Assembly (NCBI GenBank): GCA_030447415.1 | Contig: JAUJOZ010000006.1 | Span: forward strand, 105,614 to 169,613 | Reading direction: 5' to 3' | Source: Thermomicrobiales bacterium | GTDB lineage: Bacteria > Chloroflexota > Chloroflexia > Thermomicrobiales > UBA6265 | Length of the DNA: 64,000 bases | Shown: positions 17,846 through 25,617 of the stretch, piece after piece | Position numbering within the stretch: the stretch's first letter is position 1 | How the letters are laid out: every line of letters starts with the position of its first letter | The notes under the pieces: generated by a model | Database searches by the model: none | The model's input: only the letters and a program-made list of their open reading frames with translations | Told to the model about the DNA's origin: nothing | Program-made: the position numbers and the translations under genes

Positions 17846-17874
17846 AATGTCCAACGTAGCCACTATTCCGTCAA
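17846..17874 (-). promoter_or_regulatory. Conserved promoter of ATPase copy 5 (degraded -10)
   Basis: Minus strand TTGACG, 17 nt, GACATT (or 19 nt and CATTGT). The spacer has diverged from the other copies. Confidence 0.55.
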
Positions 17875-17904
17875 CTGTCTTGCCGAGCACCCGCCAAGCG
17901 CGAA

Positions 17905-17932
17905 ACGGCCGTGGCGTTGATGCCGCGGCCGT
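17905..17932. promoter_or_regulatory. Conserved palindrome upstream of copy 5
   Basis: 11-bp arms ACGGCCGTGGC with one G-T pair around 6 nt, centred 44.5 bp beyond the -35 and followed by GACGGAAGCGACGGGGATCG. Confidence 0.6.
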
Positions 17933-17964
17933 GCCGCACCGACGGAAGCGACGGGGATCGGTCG

Positions 17965-18050
17965 CGCGCTCGTAGGTCGGGCGTTCCGGCAGCGCCTCGG
18001 CCAGCCCGATCGCCTCGCGCAGCGCCGCCGCCCCCAACGGGCGGGCCGCC
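17965..18050 (-). pseudogene. C-terminal scrap of an ATPase-LuxR regulator
   Basis: [20 protein letters not shown] followed by RPTYERA matches the segment just before the HTH linker in copy 4 ([15 protein letters not shown]). It lies between the upstream box of copy 5 and the XRE-TPR gene, so a further regulator copy has been deleted here. Confidence 0.55.
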
Positions 18051-18129
18051 GCGTTTGTTGTGGGTCTTCGTGCCCCCAAGGCGCGCTTATCTCTCCACGG
18101 CACGGATGCCGGTGCCCGCCTGAGGGACC

Positions 18130-19903
18130 GAGGAGTCCCCAGCGGCGATCGGCGCGCCCATCCCCGTGTGACGTCGGGGTCGGTTTCGCCCGCGAGGCGG
18201 GCGTCGGGTTCGGCGCCGAGGCGGGCGAACGCGGATCTGGCCGCCTCCCGCTCCAGCGTGCTCGTGTCGCGGTCGCCGAGGGCGTCCAACGCCCGGGCGA
18301 GCAGCACCCGCGCCCGCGCGATGCTGTACGGCGCGTCGACCTGCCGCCAGAGTTGAATCCCCTGCCGCAGGCTCGGGACGGCGGCCTCGGTTCGCCGCTC
18401 TCGAGCTGCACGGCGCCGCGGGCGCACGCCGCGGCGGCCTGCAGCGCGGTGCTCCCGTAGGTTGCGGCGATCTCGGCCAGCTCGGCCGCGGCCGAGCTGG
18501 CCGTCTCGGGGTCGCCCGTCGCTAGGGCGATCTCGACCTGCGCTGGCAGGAGCCTCGCGACGGCGAGGCGGTCCCAGGCGGCCTCGCTCAGGGCAGCCGT
18601 GATTGCGCCGGCCGCGGCCGGCGCGTCGCCCTGGGCGAGGCGGAGCAGGGCCAGGCCGGGGTGGGGGGAGGCGCCGAGCTCGTGCGCTTTTGCGGAAGGC
18701 CCGCTCGGCGCCGGCTAGGTCGCCGCCGCGCAGGCGGATCTCGCCGATCGCGTACGTGGCCATCGCGGCGTGGCGCAGGTCGAACGTCGCGCACTCGTCG
18801 CAGGCCACCAGGGCCTCGCGCTCGCCCTCTGCCCAGGCGCTCCGCACGACCAGGACGGCCGCCTTGTGGACTCGGCAGTCGCCGGGGTAACCGGCCGTGC
18901 CGCCGGCGCCGGCGCACTGATGGATGGCGTCGGTCCACTCCAGCGCGCGGCGGTAGTCGAAGAGGTCGACGCAGGTGGAGAGCGTCCAACAATAGACGTA
19001 GCCGGCCGCGAACGGGCTGAGGCTGCCTGCGACCGCGGACGCCATCGCCTCGTCGAGGCAGGCCAGGCCCTCGGCCCGGCGGCCGAGCCGCACCAGCGCG
19101 TAGCCCTGGGCGGTCAGCGCGACCGCCTGCACGTCCTCGTCGCCGAGCCGGCGCCCGATCTCGAAGGCGGTGCGGGCGCTGGCGAGGCCGCCCTCCAGGT
19201 CGTCCATGCTCCGCAATCGGACCACGGCCGTGGTCCAGGCGAGCAGGCCGTGCTCGACGCTCTCGGGCTCGCCCTCCAGCAGGCGCTGCGCCTTCTGGAA
19301 CCAGCCGGCCGCGACGGCCGGGCTCAGGCGGATGACGTTGTTGACGACAAGGCCGAGTGCCGCCCGGGCCGCGCCGCGCCGGTCGCCGCCGCGGCTGTAG
19401 GCGGCGTGGGCGCGCTGGCGGGCGTCGATCGACTCCTGCGGGTGCCCGCTCCAGAGAGCCGCCTCCCCCAGCGCCTCGAGGTCGCCGGCCGTGAGCTGAC
19501 CTTCCGCGTCGGCGGCCGAGAGGCGTTCGAAGCCCGCCTGCCAGTCGCGCCGGGACACCGCCGCGCGCCCGGCCTCGAGCGCGCGAAGCGCCACTGGTGC
19601 GGCGGTGACCGAGACGGCGCCCCGCCACGCGGCGAAGAGCCGGGCCCGGTCGTCTTCGGTGAGCGCCAGGGCGCAGCAGAGGGCCTCGAGCGTGTGGCGG
19701 TACGGGCGTGTGCGACCGCGCTCTAGGTTGCCGACGGTCGTGACGCTCAGCGGCGGGTCAACGAGGGCGGCGAGCTCCTCCTGCGAGAGGCCGCGCCGCT
19801 CACGGTGCCCACGCAGGAGCGCCCCAAGCGTCGCCGTGTCGTCGTTCCCCAAGGCGCATGACCCCCTGGTTCGGCGGCCGCCGCCGCCAGGCACGCCGAG
19901 CAT
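18130..19903 (-). pseudogene. XRE-type HTH regulator with TPR-like domain, frameshifted
   Basis: N-terminal Cro/C1 HTH ([56 protein letters not shown]), then helical repeats ([59 protein letters not shown]). The repeats continue to about 18690, shift frame, and return near 18400 with [20 protein letters not shown] and [16 protein letters not shown], ending near [17 protein letters not shown]. The start may be this ATG or a TTG about 45 bases further in; neither has a strong ribosome site. Family members sense cellular signals through the repeats. Past about 18130 the frame reads into unrelated sequence. Confidence 0.65.
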
Positions 19904-20141
19904 AGCACGTGCCGCCGGCGGTCGGTGCCGAGATTGTGGGCGACGTTGCGGGTAAGACTGTCGACTGTGGCTGGTGGGGCGGCGCGCCGGAGCGCAGACT
20001 GGTGACCGCAGCCCCTCCTGGGCTGACGACGCCAGGACTAGCGAGGAGGACTCATCCGTGAGCAGCGCCACGCAGACCCAGACTGTGCCGGTGATTCGAC
20101 TGACCGAGCGAACGCTCTTCGCCAGCAGAGGGAAGCCCCCC

Positions 20142-20897
20142 ATGATCGCCCAGCCGCTCCGCCGCCTGTTCCCGGCCCTGCTCCTCACCCTCGCCGCCAT
20201 CGCCGCCGCCCTGGCCACCCCTGTCGGCGGCGCCCGGGCAGCGGGCTGTGACATCTCCGCCGCCTCGAACCTGGTCGGCGCCAACCTGGCCTACTGTGAC
20301 CTCTCCGGGGCTTCGCTGGCAGGCGCCGACCTGCGCTGGGCCTACTTGGACCACACCATCCTCGCCGGCGCCAACCTCGCCGGTGCCGACCTCTCCGACG
20401 CCGTTCTGAAGGCCGCCGACCTGACCAGGGCGAACCTGGACAGCGCCCGCCTGCACCGCGCTAACCTGACCTACGCCAACCTGACGAGGGCGAACCTGAA
20501 CTTCGCCCGCCTAGACGGCGCCCGCCTCGGCGACGCCAACCTGACCTATGCCTGGCTGTACTTGGCCTCCCTGCCCGGGGCCGATCTGACCGGGGCCAAC
20601 CTGTACGATGCCGACCTGAGCGGCACCTGGCTGGAGAGCGCCCGCCTCGTCGGCGCCAGCCTGTACGGGGCCGGGCTGCCCGGGGCCGATCTGAGGTGGG
20701 CCGACCTGACCGGGGCCGATCTGAGCGAGGCCGACCTGAGGTACACCGAACTGACCGGCGCGGCCCTGGACGACGGGGCCCCGTACGGCGCGTTCCTGTA
20801 CCACACCGGTTGCCCGGACGGGACCCGTAGCGGCGTCGACGACGGCGACGGCTTCACCTGCGCCAACAACCTGCTCAGCCCTCGCCGCGCGCGGTGA
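20142..20897 (+). CDS. Exported pentapeptide-repeat protein
   Basis: 251 residues from the chosen ATG, which gives a signal peptide ([20 protein letters not shown], cleavage near GGARAAG) and has AGAGGG upstream; an open frame upstream of it has no ribosome site as convincing. Residues about 45-215 are tandem pentapeptides A(D/N)LxX ([38 protein letters not shown]), predicting a right-handed quadrilateral beta-helix. A short C-terminal segment contains two cysteines ([19 protein letters not shown]) that could close the helix. Exported pentapeptide proteins of this sort have no established function; it is not the cytoplasmic gyrase-protecting type. The gene is intact although surrounded by decayed ones. 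Confidence 0.85.
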   Translation: MIAQPLRRLFPALLLTLAAIAAALATPVGGARAAGCDISAASNLVGANLAYCDLSGASLAGADLRWAYLDHTILAGANLAGADLSDAVLKAADLTRANLDSARLHRANLTYANLTRANLNFARLDGARLGDANLTYAWLYLASLPGADLTGANLYDADLSGTWLESARLVGASLYGAGLPGADLRWADLTGADLSEADLRYTELTGAALDDGAPYGAFLYHTGCPDGTRSGVDDGDGFTCANNLLSPRRAR

Positions 20898-21074
20898 CGG
20901 GTGGCGGCCGGCCCGGCCAGGCCGGGGCACCGCCGACGCCGGGGGGGGGGGATGTCCCCACCCCGCCGCAGCCGTGCCCGGCGTCGCCCGCGGTCGACGG
21001 CCCCTGGCCGATCCCTCCGGTGATCAACCCCGCGTGCGGACAACGGCGTAGCCCGGTTCGAAAATGGATCGGGC

Positions 21075-22366
21075 GTTGTCAGCCGGCGGCCGCCCGCTCG
21101 AGCCAGGCGGGCCCGTCGGCGCGGTGGCTGCGGAAGTGCCACAGCCTCACCAGCGCCCCGGCCAGCGCCATTCCCGCCTCCGCGTCGCCGACCTCCGCCA
21201 GCCAGGCCAGCGCCGCCCGAAAGTTGGGCAGCTCGGCCCCAACCGGTCAAGCCACCGCTTGTGCTCCGGCCCCTCCCACGCCGCAACGGTCTTGGCCCGC
21301 TCCGCCAGCGCCCGACACCACGCCGCGTGCCGGCCGCGCACCGTCTCCAGCATCGAGAACCGCGGCTCCCCGCCCGGACCGTCCTCCGCCCGCAGCAGGC
21401 TCTGGTCCACGAGCGAGGCGGCCCCGTCGAAGACGTCGATGCCCGGGTCGCCCGCCCTGGCGCCCACGGCCTCGGCCGCCTCCAGCGTGAAGCCGCCAGC
21501 GAACACGGCCAGCCGTCGGAACAGCGCCTGCTCCTCCTCGGTGAGCAGGTCGTGGCTCCAGGCGATCGCGTCCCGCATCGTCTGCTGGCGGGCGGGCAGG
21601 TCCCGGCCACCCCGGTCAGCAACGTAAGGCGCGTGTCCAGCCGCGCCAGCAGCGCCGCCGGCGGCAGCATCTTGACCCGGGCGGCGGCCAGCTCGATGGC
21701 CGGCGGCAGCCCATCCAGCCGGCGGCAGATGGCGGCGACGGCCGCCGCGTTCTCGGCCGTCAGCGCGAAGTCCTCCTTCACCGCCTCCGCCCGCTCGACG
21801 AAGAGGCGCACGGCCTCAGACCCGGAGAGCTCGTCGAGGAAAACGGCGTGGTCGTATGCGGCAACACCAAGCGGAGGCATGCCATGTTCGCGCTCGCCGG
21901 ACACGCGCAGCCGCACCCGGCTGGTGACCAGGACCTTCAGCCCTGGGCACGCCCCGAGCAACTCCGCCACCACCGGGGCGGCCTCGACAATCTGCTCGAA
22001 GTTGTCCAGCACGAGCAGGAGGCACTTGTCCCGAAGGAATGTCCGCAGTCAGTCGCTAAGCGGCTCGTCGCCGGCCTCGCGCACGCCGAGGGCTTGGCCG
22101 ATCGAGGGCATGACCAGATTCCGATCGGAGATCGGAGCGGGGCCGACGAAGTGGACGCCGTCCGGGAAGGCCTCGGCCAGCCGCTCGGCGACGGCGAGAG
22201 CGAGCCGGGTCTTGCCCACCCCACCGGGGCCGGTCAGGGTCAGGAGGCGCACGTCGGGCCGGCGCAGCCCTCGATGGCGGCGGCAACCTCGCTCTCGCGA
22301 CCAACGAGGGGCGTGAGCGGGGTTGGGAGATTGGTCCGCGTATCCGGGCGGCAGCCCACCGGGCAT
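21075..22366 (-). pseudogene. STAND ATPase-LuxR regulator, decayed copy 6
   Basis: It starts MPGGLPPGYADQS and has an intact P-loop ([19 protein letters not shown]). At residue about 103 an in-frame TGA replaces the Arg of the conserved LVDRLR (here LSD-stop-LR). It continues [35 protein letters not shown] and [18 protein letters not shown] (LPLAIEL altered to LPPAIEL). After a frameshift near 21612 it reads [20 protein letters not shown] and [18 protein letters not shown]. It ends in the TPR region (about 21075); no LuxR domain follows. It combines nonsense, frameshift and truncation, so decay is real rather than one sequencing error. Confidence 0.85.
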
Positions 22367-22408
22367 GGCGCGACTCGGTCCGTCGGCGGGGCGGGTCATT
22401 GGACCCAG

Positions 22409-22437
22409 ATGACGCCGAACGGCGCCGGTGCCGTCAA
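22409..22437 (-). promoter_or_regulatory. Conserved promoter of ATPase copy 6
   Basis: Minus strand TTGACG, 17 nt, CGTCAT. The palindrome seen at the other five copies is not recognisable upstream of this one. Confidence 0.6.
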
Positions 22438-22527
22438 TCACGGCGCTCACCCAGTGAGAGCTTGGTGCAAAACGCGGCGAGGCGAGAGGGCGAACTGGGC
22501 GGGGCTGCTTATCCGCCTATCGGGGGC

Positions 22528-22555
22528 TTGACACGGGCGGGGCGTGGGCTACAAC
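22528..22555 (+). promoter_or_regulatory. Promoter of the methyltransferase gene
   Basis: TTGACA, 16 nt, TACAAC; start codon 58 bp downstream. Confidence 0.6.
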
Positions 22556-22612
22556 AGGAGGCGGGACCGCTACAACCGACGGCAGACGACCGCACGTTCC
22601 AGGAGGCGCCTC

Positions 22613-23711
22613 ATGCAGGCAACCGACCCCGGCGCGCCCCCGCTCCGCCCGACGCGCTTGTCGAGCGCCTCTTCAACGCGACCACCGCGGCCATGGACCT
22701 CTTCGCCGTCTACCTCGGGGACCGGCTCGGCTACTACCGGGCCCTGGCCGACGGCGGCCCGGCGACGAGCGGCGAGCTGGCGCAGCGGACCGATACCGCC
22801 GAGCGCTACGCCCGCGAGTGGCTGGAGCAACAGGCCGTGACGGGGATCCTCGCGGTCGAGAACCCGCACGCGCCGGCCACCGAGCGACGGTTCCGCCTGC
22901 CGGCCGGGTACGAGGCGGTGCTCGTCGACCCGGACAGCCCGGCCGCGATGGCGCCAATGGCTCAGATCTTCGCCGGCTGCGTCAAGCCGCTGCCCCAGCC
23001 CTCGAGGCGTTCCGCACGGGCGCGGGCGTGCCATTCGAGGACTATGGGGCAGACCTCGCCGAGGGTCAGGCCGGCACGACCCGCCCGCAGTTCCGCCACC
23101 TCCTCGCCCAGGAGTGGCTCCCCGCGATGCCAGACGTCCACGCCCGTCTGGAGGCTAACCCGCCGGCCCGCGTTGCCGACGTCGGCATGGGTCTCGGCTG
23201 GTCCAGCATCGCCATCGCCCAGGCCTATCCCAACGTCCGCGTGGACGGCTTCGACCTGGATGAGGCCTCGGTGGCAGCGGCGCGCGCCAACGCCGAGGCA
23301 GCCGGGGTGGCCGACCGCGTCGCGTTCCACGTCCGCGACGCGGGTGATCCGGACCTTGCCGGGCGCTACGACTTCGCGCTCGCCGTCGAGTGTATCCACG
23401 ACATGCCGAACCCCGTCGCCGTGCTGGGGGCGATGCGCCGGCTCGTCGGCGAGGGTGGCCCGGTCCTGATCGTGGACGAGAAGGTGGCTGACCGCTTCAC
23501 GGCGCCGGGCGACGAGGTCGAGCGCTACATGTATGGCTTCAGCATCCTGCACTGCCTGCCGGTCGGGATGGTGGAGCAGCCGTCGGCGGCGACGGGGACG
23601 GTGATGCGCGAGGCGACGATGCGCCGCTACGCGGAGGAGGCAGGCTTCGGAGCGGTCGAGGTGCTACCGATCGAGCACGACTTCTTCCGCTTCTACCGCT
23701 TGACCGGCTGA
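22613..23711 (+). pseudogene. Class I SAM-dependent methyltransferase, two frameshifts
   Basis: The ATG has AGGAGG six bases upstream (MQATDPGAPPLRP). A shift near 22650 leads into DALVERLFNATTAAMDLFAV, GDRLGYYRALADGG and RYAREWLEQQAVTGIL, a winged-helix dimerisation domain. A second shift near 23000 leads into the Rossmann fold: VADVGMGLGWSSIAIAQAYP (motif I), VDGFDLDEASVAAARANAE (acidic motif), FALAVECIHDMPNPVAVLGA (motif IV region). It ends FFRFYRLTG. This is the layout of O-methyltransferase-like proteins with an N-terminal HTH fold; substrate unknown. Each part is well conserved, so the two indels are either recent or sequencing errors. Confidence 0.8.
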
Positions 23712-23756
23712 GCGATCGATCGAGGAGCGCCGAGCGCCGACGGCACCTCGTGCTGA

Positions 23757-23965
23757 TCACCCGATCCCGGAGTCCAGGAAGCTGAGGCAAATCAACGCGC
23801 GGGCCCGGAGCAATAGCCCCGGGCAGAGGTCGCCGCGCCGCTTGTGGCGGACGCCGAGGCGGCGGCAACCGAGCCGCCAAGACAGCGATCGCTCCACCAC
23901 CCAGCGGTATCGTCCCAGCCGCTCGGATGCATTGATACCGCGACGCAGGAACCTGCCGGTTCCAG
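23757..23965 (-). pseudogene. IS5-type transposase, C-terminal remnant
   Basis: RRGINASERLGRYRWVVERS followed by LSWRLGCRRLGVRHKRRGDL matches the end of IS5-family transposases, including the catalytic Glu in WVVER. The rest of the transposase is missing or unreadable further upstream on the strand, and no inverted repeats were found. Confidence 0.65.
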
Positions 23966-24226
23966 TGCCGCGTCGCGTTTCCGTGCTGGGCGCGACCGGG
24001 CGGGATCCCGGCGGGCGAGCGCCAGCCCTACCCAGCACGTTCACGGTCTACCGAGAGCCGAGGGGCGCTGCCGCGAGACAGACCCCGAAGGTCCGCTGAG
24101 GTATCGCGGGCGTCGAGAGCCCCTGCGGTGTCAACCCGATGTGCATGCCGGCGTGCGCTCGAACCCAAACCGCCGACCTGGACCGCGCGGCGCACTCGCC
24201 GATAGCCCTTCCGTCCCCGGTGTCGA

Positions 24227-24436
24227 TCAGATGTCCCGTGAGCGGTCGGGCCGCCGCCCGGACGGCGGCGTGGCCCCTCCTTCCAACTCGGCGACGCGCC
24301 GCTCCAGCGCCTCGATGCGCTCCAGCAGCGGGCGGATCGCCCGTGCCACCTGAGCATCGATCAACTTCTGGGCTTGACCGCCGACGACGCCCTTGAGGGC
24401 GCGATTCGCCAGCGGACTCAAAGGGACCTGGGGCAC
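24227..24436 (-). CDS. Short coiled-coil protein
   Basis: 69 codons from a GTG with GAGGTG upstream. It contains a hydrophobic N-terminal half (LSPLANRALKGVVGGQAQKL) and a heptad-patterned helix (IDAQVARAIRPLLERIEALE, RRVAELEG), so probably a small oligomeric coiled coil. No known family was recognised. Confidence 0.45.
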   Translation of the reverse strand: MPQVPLSPLANRALKGVVGGQAQKLIDAQVARAIRPLLERIEALERRVAELEGGATPPSGRRPDRSRDI

Positions 24437-24714
24437 GGGTACACCTCACACCAGCTTGTTCGTGCTGCGATGTCGTGACGTCCAGTATCCCACTGCATCG
24501 GGCTTGCTCTCCGAAGCCGAACAACAGACGTTGTGCACCAGGACGTCGCGTCTGCGACCCCTACGTCGCGACGGGCATGAAGCGTCCAACCCTGGAGTGG
24601 TCCTGGTCTATCCTGTTCCCAAATGGTTCAGCCTGACGACATCCACGTTGGCACCAATCGTCCCGGGGGGATGCGAACCCGCAGAGGTGGTGGACCCCAC
24701 CACGGAGACCGGCC
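24437..24714. other. Intergenic region without recognised features
   Basis: Divergent gap between the short coiled-coil gene and the HD-domain gene. No promoter with both boxes was convincing. Confidence 0.3.
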
Positions 24715-25302
24715 ATGACGGTGACCCTCTCCGCTCGCTTTGACGAGGCCCTCGGCTACGCCAGGCGGCTGCACGCCGCGCAGGTGTGCAAGGGCACGGC
24801 GATCCCCTACATCGCGCACCTATTGGCAGTGACCGCGATCGTGCTGGAACACGGCGGCGAGGAGGACGAGGCGATCGCCGCCCTGCTTCACGACGCGGTC
24901 GAGGACCAGGGTGGCTCGGCAACCCGAACCGAGATCCGCCGCCGCTTCGGGGAGCACGTCGCCGCCATCGTCGACGGCTGCACCGACGCGGAGACGATCC
25001 CCAAGCCCCCGTGGCGGGCACGCAAGGAGGCGTATGTGGCGCACATCGCCCACGCCTCCCCGTCGGTTCGCCTCGTCTCGGGTGCCGACAAGCTGCACAA
25101 CGCGCGGGCGATCCTGGCCGATTACCGCCAGCATGGCGACGAGCTGTGGGCGCGCTTCACCGGCGGGCGGGACGGCACGCTGTGGTACTACCGGGCCCTT
25201 GCCGATACTTTTCGGGTCGTGGGGCCCACGCCCCTGATCGAGGAACTGGAGCGCACGGTGCGCGAGCTGGAGCAGCTGGCCACGAAGCCGGAGGCCGACT
25301 GA
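24715..25302 (+). CDS. HD-domain metal-dependent phosphohydrolase (SpoT/RelA hydrolase-like)
   Basis: 195 residues, intact. The fold is that of the hydrolase half of RelA/SpoT proteins: ARRLHAAQVCKGTAIPYIAH (first His), EAIAALLHDAVEDQGG (HD pair), IVDGCTDAETIPKPPWRARK and VRLVSGADKLHNARAILADY (last metal Asp). There is no synthetase, TGS or ACT domain. Such short proteins act as (p)ppGpp hydrolases or on related nucleotides; which one is not shown by sequence. GGAG lies seven bases before the ATG. It stands alone, flanked by non-coding gaps. Confidence 0.85.
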   Translation: MTVTLSARFDEALGYARRLHAAQVCKGTAIPYIAHLLAVTAIVLEHGGEEDEAIAALLHDAVEDQGGSATRTEIRRRFGEHVAAIVDGCTDAETIPKPPWRARKEAYVAHIAHASPSVRLVSGADKLHNARAILADYRQHGDELWARFTGGRDGTLWYYRALADTFRVVGPTPLIEELERTVRELEQLATKPEAD

Positions 25303-25617
25303 CCCGCCGTGGGGGACCCCGTGACCGGCTGGAGGCACCCGGCCACCGCGGTGACGGTGGATCACGACGACGCGCGAGGTCGATCACCGTCTGCCGAGGC
25401 GCAGCAGACCAGCACGTACGCGACCCCGGACCTCACGTCAGTCTGTCCGCGCGATGCCGAGCGGAGGGACGATCCAACGGTCGCGGCTAAGCGCAGATCA
25501 TGGGTGAGCTCGACGCCGCATCCTTTTAGGGCCTGGCGCGGCTCGTGTTCGTGAGGGTGTCCGTCTACGGACACCGCCACAACAGCTGCTTCGACGATGA
25601 GGTGCCCGGCTAGGCGT
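25303..25617. other. Interval without a recognised gene
   Basis: Convergent gap after the HD gene and after the last gene of the long minus-strand operon. Nothing recognisable beyond short open frames, and no strong terminator hairpin was seen. Confidence 0.35.

Noticed and set aside
17519..20284. Single 921-codon protein
   Set aside because: A composite of an XRE-TPR gene, a regulator scrap, the upstream box and ATPase copy 5, joined only because no stop happens to intervene.
20052..20930. Gln/Val/Gly-rich minus-strand frames opposite the pentapeptide gene
   Set aside because: Mirror of the repetitive plus-strand coding sequence; no start signals.
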